Below are positions 10,005-20,095 of a DNA stretch of 44,274 nucleotides, one piece after another. Location of the stretch: the NCBI GenBank assembly GCA_051453625.1, contig JBOZIK010000001.1:62589873-62634146 (forward strand). Direction: 5' to 3'. A program made the translations under genes and the position numbers. A model generated the notes under the pieces. That model had not been told where the DNA came from. It ran no database searches and was given only the letters and a program-made list of their open reading frames with translations. Numbering within the stretch: the first letter of the stretch is position 1; the number at the start of each line of letters is the position of its first letter. Source of the DNA: Welwitschia mirabilis (Eukaryota; Gnetophyta; Gnetopsida; Welwitschiales).

Positions 10005-10464
10005 CAGAAACCTTTCATTTTGATATTATGTATCTTATACCCTTTTCAAACAGCAGAAGCATAATTTTAATCATTTCATTGAATTGTAGCTGTAGCACAA
10101 AGGGGTTGCGTTTAGACGTCTCTTGCATTATAGTCCTATTAGTTTGTAGATGTATATGTTGATATCAACAAACTAATTCGAGATTGTCACCTTTGTGTGT
10201 CAGATGGATCCCTGGTTGCCATTTTTGTTAGCCTTAAGTGGATATGTTGAATATTTTAGTAAAGCCTGGCATATTTCATGTAGGTGAGAAATTGTCTTTT
10301 TGTTATGATGTTTGTATAGGCATATTTACATCTTCAGTTGTTGTCTCAATTCTTATAGCCTGCTCTTTGTTATGTATCTATATTTTATTGTCTGAAATTT
10401 AGTGGGCAGCATCCCAGTCTGAAGGTGGGGGTGGGAATTTTAAACCAAACACCATTAAAATAAA
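10005..10464 (+). other. probable 3' untranslated region
   Basis: T-rich sequence follows the stop codon. An AATAAA lies at 10,459-10,464, but plant polyadenylation signals are loose and an earlier end is quite possible. No other feature is seen. Confidence 0.35.
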
Positions 10465-12574
10465 GATGACAATTTGACAAACTCAATGATCTTAACAATC
10501 ATTTTATTGCATACTTTGCAGTTTACATGAACATGTGAACTGAACTTAGGAGAGTGACATTACATGGTAAAGGGTTCCAAGCCAAGTTGGAGGGAAAACT
10601 GGAAACTCAAAAAATCATCTGTCTTAGCCTATCCCAACAACGAAGAGAACAGTATCAGTAGATGTTACAATTAGTAAGGTCTTTACACAAGTTTTCTACT
10701 TTCATCCTTTCACAAGTATGGTGTCTAAGAGTTGCACCAAAAAAAAATTATTACAGCAACCACACCTGTACAAATAAGCAGAAACAAAAAAGATGGTTAG
10801 AGGGTTCTTAGACTCAATGCAAAGGGTTTTCAGAAGTTTAAATAGGTGTAAAACTTGTAGAATCGATAAAATTAAGATACTTTTAGTTCTGTCCAACAAT
10901 ATGAAAACCACATCATGAAAGATTAAGATTTATTTCATGTCATGACCCTTTAATTTTTTCATTTTTGTTTTCATTCATCCTGAAGCAACTTTAGAAGAAT
11001 ACCATGGAAATTATCGATCATTTCTTAAATACGTCAGTGAGTATTCTGCGGTAGATATTGCCATTAGGTTTCATAAAAAAGGCTTCATCTATATCTGTAA
11101 GTGATTCACATCATGTAATCAGTATGTTTATTTTCTTATCAAATGAAAATATAGCAGTTTTAATTGATGGTCTTCAGTGAGGCTGGGCTGTTAGACTTTG
11201 ATGTCCTACATAACGAAATATTCATATATTTGCTTACTCATATTGAGAAGTCAACTGTGGTCCTAGAATGTACCTTAACAAAATGGGCATGTGTTAAAGG
11301 GCTTTAAAGAGGCTAGTGTGAAAGGGATCTTTAGTATACAACGGATCCAATTTAGTGACTTAAGTGAAGAAAGAATTATGAAGCAATGTTCTAGATAAAA
11401 TGGTAAAAAGATTAATATGATGGAAAGGTTTATTTTCTTTTTTAAATAAGACAAGCTTAGTTCATTTAATATTGTTTTCAATCTTTATCAATGTGTTTGA
11501 TGTCTTGTCTTTAGACTTTGAAAGTTGTTCAATGCATGGGAAAACATAATGGTAGGAACCATATCCAATTGAAAATTGGGATTCTTTGTGCAAATCTTGG
11601 GAGAAAGGTGGTCTTAGTTAAAAAGATTTCATAAGTTAAATTTTACCTTCTTAGCGAAAATAGTTTTGGCAGTTGCACAAAGAGAATGGAAAATGAATCT
11701 AGGTGTTAAAAGACAATCTTTTTGAATTGTTTTTTTTTAATGTCTGTATACTCTTGGAGGCTTTACGATTTCGAAACGACAAGGTAAAAATGGTTTCAGA
11801 TCTTCATACACTTATGGCCCTTATGGGGAGAGAAAAATGTAAATTTCTATCCCAAAACGAATGCAATAATATTATAATACAATAAATCTAATCATGAAAA
11901 TGCAAATTGCTATTAGCTATTTTGATTGGCTACCAATTACTCCTAGAGTATTAATAATTAATATATAAGAGATTAGAAATTCAGTGATGCATATATCACA
12001 ATTTAAAATTTGGGAAACATTTGAAGAGGATTTATGAAGCCAATGTATCGAACTTCTATAGGGCTCACATTGAAGGATTAAATACAAAGGTCTCACCCCA
12101 ACTAAGAAAGTGAGGCATCAGACCTTGTCTCAGTTCTGTCCCAATGGCCTTTTGGACAATTGATGCTAACGTTACTTCATTGAAAGGGTAAAAGGTAGTT
12201 TGGAAGGGAAAACCAATTGATGTTGTAAATAGGATAATTTTGCTAAATTAAAAAGTTTGTGTATCGCTATTTACTTTAGTCAAAACAAACGTATCAGATG
12301 TTTTTAGTTTAGTTGCATAAAATTCAAACTCGTTAACTAAATCGTGTTTTAGTTATCATGATCTCTAGGTAACTCATTTTTGGAATATTTCCAAAACATC
12401 ACATGCTCTCACTCATAAATCATCTTTCTATTATTTTATTTATTTGATTATTATTTTTAAATTGTCGATTATGCTCTATAAGCATAGGATTTAATGCGAT
12501 TTTATGAGTTTCTTGAATAAAATAGGTTCAAAAAGTTCAAAAAATGTGTCTTTCTATTTCCTATCTTCACTCCA
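10465..12574. other. no gene recognised; contains a short dispersed repeat
   Basis: Frames in this stretch are short and without recognisable similarity. The one repeat found is 12,075-12,160 (AGGTCTCACCCCAACTAA and following bases), which resembles 5,877-5,955 in the candidate Athila/Tat LTR. It may be a small LTR fragment. Confidence 0.45.
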
Positions 12575-13290
12575 TTAATTAATTAACACATGGTATTTGT
12601 AGTTAGGCTCAAACATGTCAAATTAGCCAATCATATTTATTGTAGTTATTGGTGAACAAGTGGTATTTGTAGTTGGCATGTGGTTTTGATGCATTAGCTT
12701 TCTAGGTTTGCTTTTCTAGCAACATGGGATTTATCTAAACTTAAGGGTTGTAGGGGCTAGGCATAAGGCATTTAATTCAAGCAATGATTTTCACTTTGCT
12801 GCTGTTAGTGTCTGGATGATAATAAAAGCTTTGTGTCTTTTTGTGTTTTCAATCCTAGTTTTGTATTAAAGAGAGTGAGGCTTATTTGGGCAGTTAGCTT
12901 ACTGTTGCTGTCATAATTGAAGAGCAGGTTGGATTTGTGATATTGTAAGCTTTAGGTATTTTGTTCAAGCAATGATTTTTTACTTTCTTATGGTCAGTGT
13001 CTGGGTGATAATAAAGTGTTGTAACTTTTTATGTTTTCACTCCTAGTTTTCTCTTAAAAATATTATGGCTTATTTGGGCACTTACCTGTTGCTGCTATTG
13101 TAACTGTAGAGCATGTTGGATTTGTGATATTATAAGCTTTCCACATATAATAAGGAAAACAAATCTCGATTTTTCATAAAGGCAGACACATTGTAATTCA
13201 TGTAAGTCTTTTTGTTTTCATTCATTTCCTTCTTGTTTTTGCTTTGCGTTATTGCATTCAACATTTTTTTTGTTTTCAACTATTTTTTTA
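12575..13290 (+). mobile_element. unit A 5' LTR
   Basis: This block aligns with 19,603-20,095. It is longer because it contains a 186-bp tandem duplication and, at its left end, a duplication of about 70 bp around TGGTATTTGTAGTT (12,590 and 12,660). It lacks the TATATAA box of the 3' copy. Ends are approximate. The primer binding site downstream (near 13,315-13,330, a degenerate GATATAGTA) is too decayed to assign. Confidence 0.65.
12768..13140 (+). repeat. 186-bp tandem duplication inside the 5' LTR
   Basis: The units start at 12,768 (GCATTTAATTCAAGCAATG) and 12,954 (GTATTTTGTTCAAGCAATG). Both proceed through GTGTCTGGxTGATAATAAA and end near GATATTxTAAGCTTT. The 3' LTR has a single unit, so the duplication arose after insertion. 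Confidence 0.8.
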
Positions 13291-13388
13291 TTTCTAGGTT
13301 CAAAGACTTCAACATACTTGATATAGTATTTCTATGAATTTTGTTTTAATTGGTAGCAAAGGAGGCACTCATGTAATATACAATAAGA

Positions 13389-14140
13389 ATGGTTGCTAGG
13401 GTTTTGAATGCGAGGTTCAAGGTGGAGAGCCTTGCAACAAAAATACTTTTGATTATGGCAAATCAAAATCACGGATATGCCCATTCAAAAAGAGTTAAAG
13501 AAGGCATTGCTAAGGAAGGGAAAGAAGCCTTTAAACATGCCTGATGAAGAATGAAAGGACTCTAAAGGCCTTGAAGCACCATGTAGATGAGTTTGTAGAT
13601 GTAGTTTTAGTCAGTGTGGCAAATGAGAATTCTACCACTGCATTGTGATGCGGTCTGTACATGTTCTAGTCTTTTATAAATAAATTGTACTTTAAGTCAA
13701 AAATCTATGACTTAAAGTTGGAGAAGGGATTCAAATGTGGACCATCTGAATGCTCTTAAATGAGCTAATATGTTGCTTATTTAGCATTGAGATGGAAATC
13801 AAGGAGGAGGATCAAACCCTCCTTCTAAAATCTCTAGCACCATCCTACAAATGTCTTGCCATGACATTGCTTTATGGAAAGAATATGATAGAGCTTGAAA
13901 TAGTGATTACAATATCCTATTAGAGGAGAGGATGAAACCCACTATAACGAGGTCATAGGAAGAACACTTAATCACTAGAGGATGCACTATGGAGAAAGGA
14001 TCTTATAATGGACCATACAAATCAAAGTCAAAATTTTGAATAAACAAGAAAAGAGATAAGGGATGCTTTTACTAATACAAAAAGGGACATTTTCATAAAG
14101 AATTTTGGAAGCCAAAGGTAGAGACAAAAGAATAGCAAAA
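13389..14140 (+). pseudogene. Ty1/copia gag (broken), unit A
   Basis: ATG at 13,389 begins MVARVLNARFKVESLA, the usual start of this copia gag family. Later pieces in shifting frames read FINKLYFKSKIYDLKL (matching 'LTNKLYLKQRLYxLKM') and, near 13,790-13,900, IEMEIKEEDQTLLLKSLAPS (matching 'IxIEDEDQALLLLxSLPPS'). The order and spacing are those of the UBN2/retrotransposon-gag domain of copia elements. Multiple stops and frameshifts show it is dead. The zinc knuckle region near 14,070-14,130 is only weakly visible (KKGTFIKNFGS). Unit B has the same gag at 22,406. Confidence 0.72.
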
Positions 14141-14269
14141 GAGTGATTACAATTCAAATTCTCAAGTTAATAAAGTTCAAGCTCTCAAGTTAATGATGTC
14201 AACTCTATAAACAAAGATGCTTCTAGAAAGATCCTCGCATATTTAGCATCACTTTAAGGTGCTTTGTGA

Positions 14270-15765
14270 GTCCTTTATTTAGGGGCTTCATGACACCAAT
14301 CCTAACAAATCTTGGTTTCACACATATCAGGAAACTGATGGAGGACATTTGTCAATGGGAATTAATGATGAGCCTAGAATTATTATCTTTGATACTCTTC
14401 AAATTAAGACATATCATGGATTTTTGTAAACTCTCACAAGCATGAAGGGTATATCAAACATGAGAAGTTTAATTTCTCTTGGAGTACTGCTTGATCTCAA
14501 ACTGCACTTTATTTAAGAACATGGCCTAGTAAAGATCACTAGATGTTTCATTTTGGCAATGAAGGGCAAGCAGCATGGAAATATCAATAGTTATTAGAAA
14601 AAATAGTTATAGAAGATGCAAATATTGTAGTTAGAGATGTTGCTACATGAGTGTTATGGCATAGGCATGTTGGTCACATCATCAAGTTTGAGATGAAGGG
14701 TCTGTTTAAGAGGAGTTTGCTTTTAAGCTTATGAAAACGTAATTTGATTTTTATGAATATTGTTTGTATAATGAACAATCTACTATAAAATTTATCAATA
14801 ACAAAGCAAAACATCCCTTATTTGGTATATAGTCATGCTTGGAGTCCTCATCCTCAAGCATCCTTAAGAGGTGAATAATATTTTATCATCTTTATTAATG
14901 ACAAATCAAGGAAGGTATGGCCCAACTCGATAAAAACAAAGTCTTGGGTGTTTTAAAAAATTCAAAGAATTGAAAGCATTAGTTGAGAGGATCACTTGAA
15001 AGACAAATCAAGTACCTTTGATCAAATTGTTAAAGATGGTAAATTTGAAATAACTTTGAATGACACTCCAAGTCTTAAGCAATCAAGGGATATTTTACAA
15101 TTTTAGGAACTCTAACAAGATGGCTTTGTAGAATGGATGAGCCATATGCTTTTAGAATGGAGGAAAGGTATGATAAGTTTTGTAGGAGTGCAGAATGCAT
15201 GTTGGATCGAAGTAGTTAGGACTACATGTTACTCAGTGAGGAGGATGCCCTCTCTTGAGATTGATGGCAAAGAGCCTGAAGGAGGTGAGAAGTAGATTAT
15301 CGAGAAAATATGAACATTTCAAAACTTTGGATGTTTTGCTTATGTTCACATTTCAAATGCTGAAAGGCAAGAATATGATCCCAAACATAAGACATGCATC
15401 TGTTTTGGAATATGAAGACAACACTAAGGAATATAGACTAGTAAAAATGGAGATTCAGGAAAATGAAGTTGATAAGGAGAAGGGAGAAGAATCTTAGGAA
15501 TAGATGGAGACTACATTAATTGGAGTGGAGATTAGGAGATCTTCCAAATCGAACAATGATATATCAACAGCAAGCTACAATGATGAATATGCTTTTACTG
15601 TTTACTAAAGAAGATGAGTCGATATCGTATCATAAAGCATTTAGGAGTAATTAAAAACAAAAGTGATAGACAACCATGAAAGAAGAGATGTCATGTCTCT
15701 TAAGAACTAGACATGGGATCTAGTGAAGCTTCCAAGAGATAATTGAGAAAATTAGGATCAAGGAT
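14270..15765 (+). pseudogene. Ty1/copia protease-integrase and RT start (broken), unit A
   Basis: Near 14,450-14,500 the reading NMRSLISLGVLL matches the copia stretch 'xLKRNLISLGxL' after the protease. Near 14,653 LWHRHVGHI matches the GAG-pre-integrase histidine motif. Around 15,120-15,160 GFVEWMSHMLLE matches 'GxVERMNRTLLERxR' in the integrase core end. At 15,255-15,497 a partly open frame overlaps VFGCPAY-like wording (FGCFAYVHIS) followed by DPKHKTCIGFG, matching 'DxKAKKCIFLGY'. Near 15,700-15,740 TWDLVKLPRDN matches the first RT motif 'TWDLVxLPxxxxxIGCKWV'. The frame changes repeatedly. The copia match stops right there and LINE sequence follows. Confidence 0.72.
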
Positions 15766-15830
15766 TTAGTATAGGAGGGGTCAATTTTGGCTTAAGTTGA
15801 AGATTATTTTATGTGAGTGTCTAAAATTGG
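15720..15830 (+). other. copia-to-LINE junction, unit A
   Basis: Copia RT similarity ends at the LPRDN reading near 15,740. The next recognisable sequence is the LINE ORF1 lead. The same words (GATAATTGAGAAAATTAGGATCAAGG) cross the junction in unit B near 24,865-24,890, so both copies share one breakpoint. Confidence 0.65.
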
Positions 15831-15848
15831 ACTTAGGGAGAATCATCA

Positions 15849-16310
15849 TGAAACATCAGCCCCTGATGGAAGGTATAGTTACAGAATCACATAAGATTTA
15901 GGAGAAGCTCTCGTCAATGGAAGCCAAATTGGAAGTTGAGTCAAATACTATGGTAGCTAGGTCCATAATTTCCACAATCCTCATGAATGAAAATGAGAAG
16001 AGAGAGAAAGATCTAAATCTTTGTATCATTTGTCTCACACAAAGTGAGGGAGAAAATATCTCAAATTTTATCTTAGAATTTTTCAAAAAGAAGATGAACA
16101 TACCATAGACATCATATGCAACTGCGTACAGGGTGTAAAGAGATCTTGACATATTATAATCAAATTCAAAGATAATGATACCAAAGAAAATATATGGGGA
16201 CATAAAATCACTGAAAAGGGACTTTGACTGAATGAAGACTTGACTAGAAAGGAGCTTAGTTAAAAAGTTAAAGTGGAAAAAGGTTAAGAAGCTCAAGAAA
16301 AAAGAAAAGT
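15849..16310 (+). pseudogene. LINE ORF1, RNA-binding protein (broken), unit A
   Basis: A start at 15,849 leads to a likely coiled coil (SSMEAKLEVESNTMVARS) with one early stop. Then DLNLCIICLTQSEGENIS corresponds to the 'NIVIFGLPExExE' strand of LINE ORF1 RRM-like domains. FILEFFKKKMNIP matches 'VLDFFKExLxI'. Further pieces to about 16,310 follow the family pattern of a lysine-rich tail. The frame 15,917-16,108 is the longest intact segment. ORF1 proteins bind element RNA and act as chaperones. Unit B carries the same start at about 24,943. Confidence 0.6.
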
Positions 16311-16379
16311 TGCATTCTTGAATAATAAATATATAGCAATTATAGAAGGAAACGGTCTAGCATTAGGAAATTAAATAAT

Positions 16380-17034
16380 TGCATTGTGGATTTTTGAATA
16401 TTGAAGGGACCTTTATTGTAAAAGTGAAAGCCTTGTATAGTATTTGATATTACAAAACCTTTGACACTTTTAGGTTTGTGGGAACTTGGGAATAGGATGG
16501 TGCTGAAACTTTGAGACACCTAATTTTTCTAGGATATCAGTGAAAAGTAAAAGAGTGAAGAAGGAGGGAAGAAAGAGTGAAGAAAAATGTAAGACCTTTA
16601 GGAGGCTTATCTTGTATTATTAGAAAAGGACTAGATAAATTAGACAATGTTGAGTAAATTGATAAGCTCAAGAGGTTTCTTTGGTTAAGGATTATGCAAC
16701 ATAAGTTTCCTATATTCCTTGCATTTTGCTATTTTCCTCCAAGGGAGGCAACATACTATACTAGATTTAGGGTGTCAAAACAATATCCCTTTTAATCTTT
16801 AGAGGACCTAGCAGAATTTAAAATAAAAGGAAAGTTGTTTTTGTGTGGTGATTTCAATGTAAAGGTTGGATTAAGGCAAGTTGATATTTTACACTATCAA
16901 GGTAACCAACGATGATTGAATGTGAAAGATTACCAACAAAATAATAATGACTTAGAGATATTTACACCAACTATTGAAGTAAATTTGATGGGAAAGAGAT
17001 TTCTAGAATGGGGACAAGGATTGGACCTTGTAAA
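16380..17034 (+). pseudogene. LINE apurinic-type endonuclease (broken), unit A
   Basis: The reading begins near 16,385 with FWNIEGTF (family 'WNIxGLRN'), then VGTWE ('VETW') and LGGLSCIIRKGL ('RGGLxVLVKK'). It continues with AFCYFPPREATYYTR ('YIPPxxSxYY') and, at about 16,840-16,870, LCGDFNVKVG, the conserved GDFN catalytic motif. VNLMGKRFLEWGQGLDLV follows, matching 'NxxGxRLLxFCxxxxL'. It ends at a 10-base N-run (17,035-17,044). The endonuclease nicks target DNA for target-primed reverse transcription. Stops between motifs show this copy is inactive. Confidence 0.7.
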
Positions 17035-17899
17035 NNNNNNNNNNAGAATTGCTTTTATAATTTATTAGCCATAAGGATGTTCTTCTATTGATTTATTACT
17101 TAAACATACCCAAAATCTTCCATGTATAAGTGATTTTAGAGTTTGAGATCAATTGCCAGAAACATTGCACCATCCTTTGCAATTCAAGATTAAACAAAGG
17201 CTTCATTATGAGATACAGTATAAGAATAGATTTAGATGAATTAATATAGAACATAAAGAAGTTTTCCAACAAGAGGTACAAAAGCAATGGGAAATTACAA
17301 AGTGAAGAATAACATTGGAAACAGTCATTCTGGATGCAACATAAAAAGTAACTAATTGGAAGTGATCTATGGGTAACAAACTTAGTTTAATGTACAATGC
17401 TTACATGCAAGGTTAGCTATTAAATAATCTAATAAGGTTATGATTAAAAAATTCAAAAGGCTTGTCCATATAAGAAAAGGTTGTTTGTGAAAGAAAATCA
17501 AGGTTATCAATTAAAGATGATAAAACAATATTAACATAATTTTTGAAAGTTGTTTTGCAATAGAAACTCCTCAGGTACTAATATACCTTTTGTAAAAGTT
17601 CAAAACATATGTAAACATCTTTTTTAGTATGAGGTGGATCAAAAAGCAAAACGGATCCTTAAATACATCGTCCAATGTTTTCCATGTTTCTTCTTGCACT
17701 AGTGGATGACCCCATTTTATTAATGTTGCATAGTCTTTTTGCATCCATGACCTTTACAGAAGCTAATTTATTAATTTCATATTTCATGTCACCTAAAGTA
17801 AGCTATATTATGTCTGAGGGACTGAACAAGCAATGGATGATTAATAGAGGTGTTCTATTGTTTAAGAAAGGATATAAGACAAATTTGAATAAATATAGG

Positions 17900-18600
17900 C
17901 TAATTATGAGTATAATTTAAACTAAATTATTGGGCACTATTCTAGAGAACAGGCTAGGAATGTGGATGCAAGGCAATAATTTACGTGCATTCTCTCAAGC
18001 AGGATTTTGAAGGAATTGCTCTGTAATGGATCATCTAGTTATCCTCAGGTTTTCTTTGGAGCAAGCAAAGAAGTTAAGCAAAAATACTTTAATTTGTTTG
18101 TTAACTTCACAAAAGCTTATGACTAAGTTATCAGAGATAAATTATGGAGTAGACTTCTTGATCTTAATATTTGCTCTAATCTATTGATGGTCATAAAAAG
18201 ATTACATGTTGAAATAATGGCTAAATTAAGAAGAATGGATACTCAAAAATCTTGTAGGTTTTACAATAACATAGGAGTGAAACAAGGTTGTTCTTTATGT
18301 AATGGGTACCAGAAAGGTATGCAATGAAGATAAGTCAAAGAATGCTTCATCTCTTAACTTTTGCAAATGATGTAACACTAGTTACAAATTCTAATGAAGG
18401 ACTTTAGACTATGCTAAAAGTATTAGAAAGGTTTTATGAATGCTCAGGAATGAAGGTAAATGTTGATAAAACAAAAATCTTTGTTAATGAAACAAATAAG
18501 AGAAACTATAGTTTCTAGCTAAATACTAAACCATTTGAGATTGTTGATCCATATAAATACTTAGGATTGGAACGTTCTCAACACTTTACATGGAATCAAT
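17900..18600 (+). pseudogene. LINE reverse transcriptase (broken, FADD box mutated), unit A
   Basis: Motifs in order are: LFVNFTKAYD (about 18,100; family 'FVDFRKAFD'), DKLWSRLLDLNI (18,140), NNIGVKQGCSL (18,270-18,300), then LLTFANDVTLVT (18,351-18,386; family 'LLxADDIVLL'), MKVNVDKTKIFV (18,450) and YKYLGLE (18,551). The catalytic FADD box reads FAND (18,360-18,371), so the first aspartate is asparagine. Compared with unit B, about 55 bases are missing after GCSL. They encode PLSLTLFGIFMDELEGG in B, the 'PLSPLLFSLFINDL' motif. Confidence 0.75.
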
Positions 18601-18689
18601 GTGTGTAACAAAGAGTTATGAATGGGTGACGAGCTCGTAATGCTATAAATAGCAAATGTAAGAAAGAAAATATTTGGTTAGTTGAGGTA

Positions 18690-19535
18690 CAAAAGTAGTT
18701 ATTTCATATGATTGTGCAACCATCCTTTTCATATAGATGCATTGTGTGGCATTCAAGCCTTGCCAAAGATTTGTGGAAGAAAATAGAAATAATTCAAAAA
18801 CCATTTTTGGTAGATGAACATAAGGATAAAATTCAAGCACCATATGAAACGTTATTGCTAGACACTGGTATTTTACCTTTTGAAGTTGAGGCAATATGTT
18901 AATTTTTAATCTTTTGCCAAAAGATTAGACTTGGTAAAATTAAGTTTTTAAGTGAAGTAATAGAAATCACTCAAGAAAACGAACGGTATGCTAAAGGAAA
19001 GTTGTGGCTACAAGAATGGGGCATGCAGATTCACAATATAACTATAGAGCCTAAAACAATCTTCAAGACAGTGAAAACAAAAGTCATTGAATAAGGCTGG
19101 AAGGTAGCTGAAAAGAAAAAGAAACTTCAGTTCTATTATGAAACCATTCAAGGAAGTAAGATTGAGAATAAAGTGGAGTAGTTGTCTTCGATAATACCAT
19201 TACGAATAAGAAATTTGATTATTAAAGTAATGATTGGATTTTATGAAATTAGAGTTGAAACTAGAAAATGGGATCATGTTCAACCAGAGGATCAAGTGTA
19301 TCAGCTTTACGTATTAGAAGTAAAAAAGAATAGGTATCATATTTTGTTAAAGCATTTTAGCATTGAATATTTTAGATGCAAATGGAATATCATAAGCAAA
19401 ACTCTACATGAGTTATTTATGTTATCACAAGCAAACATTGGACATTATTTTGAGGATGTTTTTAGGCTACATGAGTATTGGACATATTTAATGTACTTTG
19501 GAAATATTAACACTAATGTACTTTGTATTGCTTAA
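18690..19535 (+). pseudogene. LINE C-terminal region with degenerate zinc cluster, unit A
   Basis: The open stretch 18,708-18,902 reads IVQPSFSYRCIVWHSSLAK, then IEIIQKPFL. It matches the post-RT segment found in many LINEs ('ILxPxLxYGxxVW' then 'IQxRFL'). The open stretch 19,182-19,535 reads EVKKNRYHILLKHFSIEYFR, corresponding to 'CxxCxxxExExHxLxxCxxxxxxR'. The histidine is kept but the cysteines are not. The 117-codon frame therefore looks like a fragment of a dead element, not a separate gene. The same region is in unit B at 28,430-29,200. Confidence 0.65.
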
Positions 19536-19602
19536 ATGGTTTGATAGATTTATGAGGTTTATCTAGACATAATAAAATTTCAGTTTTAGTTTTAGTTAAA
19601 TG

Positions 19603-20095
19603 TGTCAAACACATTTATTACATTTATTAGTTGATACATGATATTTGTAGTTAAAATATGGGTTTAATACATAGTTTTTAGGTTTTTATTTTCTAGCATA
19701 TGGTATTGATCTAATCCTAAAACTATATAAAGTGTTACAAGTACTTGGAAGTAGGCATTTAGTTGAAGCAATATTATATGTTGTATTATTATGGGAGTGT
19801 CTAAGTGATAGTATAGCTTTATACCTTTCTATGTTCTCATTTTGCTTTTGTATTGACAAGAACATATGGGTTGTTCATGCACTTGACTTGCGCTGCTATT
19901 GTAATTGCAGAGAAGGTTGGATCTTTATCACAATTTTCTTCTTGTAATTAGCAAAGTGAATCCTGATTTTTCATATATGTGGCATGTTACTATACCACAT
20001 AAATCTTTGTGCCTCTTTCTTCATTTCATTTCCTTGTTAGTTTCACTTTTATATTTCTTCAGCATTCTTCATTATTCTGTCTTCCACTATTCAAT
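19603..20095 (+). mobile_element. unit A 3' LTR
   Basis: This block begins TGTCAAACACATTT and follows the LINE 3' end without a visible polypurine tract. It aligns along its length with 12,616-13,290, minus the duplications there. It contains a TATA box at 19,724-19,730. Its first 170 bases are strikingly like 29,441-29,605 in unit B. The right end near GTCTTCCAC is approximate. Confidence 0.65.
19724..19730 (+). promoter_or_regulatory. LTR TATA box, unit A
   Basis: TATATAA sits in the context CTAAAACTATATAAAGTGTT, about 120 bases into the LTR. The identical context recurs at 29,563-29,569 in unit B. This is the expected place for the element promoter; no activity can be inferred. Confidence 0.5.

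Larger units (their letters stand above)
15830..19580 (+). mobile_element. LINE (non-LTR retrotransposon), unit A
   Basis: This is a near full-length non-LTR element in decayed form: an ORF1 with an RRM-like segment, an apurinic-type endonuclease, RT and a C-terminal region with a degenerate zinc-binding cluster. The 3' end lies near AGACATAATAAAATTT (19,565-19,580), just before the LTR at 19,603. The RT and downstream wording (for example IVQPSFSYRCIVW, YKYLGLE) is of a LINE type I associate with animals and with some gymnosperm and fern genomes. The clade (RTE, CR1/L2 or other) cannot be settled by eye. Confidence 0.75.
12575..20095 (+). mobile_element. unit A: Ty1/copia element with a LINE replacing most of its RT/RNase H
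   Basis: Order on the plus strand is: LTR, copia gag, protease/pre-integrase, integrase, first residues of copia RT, then a LINE (ORF1, endonuclease, RT, C-terminal part), then a second LTR-like block in the same orientation. The LTR pairing is seen by direct comparison of 12,636-12,830 with 19,610-19,815 (CATATTTATT, TGGTATTTGTAGTT and following words) and of 13,100-13,290 with 19,900-20,095. The remainder of copia RT and RNase H and a polypurine tract are missing. All coding regions carry stops. Unit B (22,010-29,605) is a second copy with the same internal organisation. Confidence 0.75.

Noticed and set aside
13315-13330. Copia primer binding site after the 5' LTR of unit A
   Set aside because: The GATATAGTA word only weakly resembles the tRNA-Met site and unit B differs there; too decayed to annotate.
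15898-16296. 132-codon minus-strand frame
   Set aside because: It is antisense to the LINE ORF1 and has no recognisable similarity of its own.
19182-19535. 117-codon frame as an independent gene
   Set aside because: Its sequence corresponds to the zinc-cluster end of the LINE and continues the LINE order; unit B has the same region with stops.
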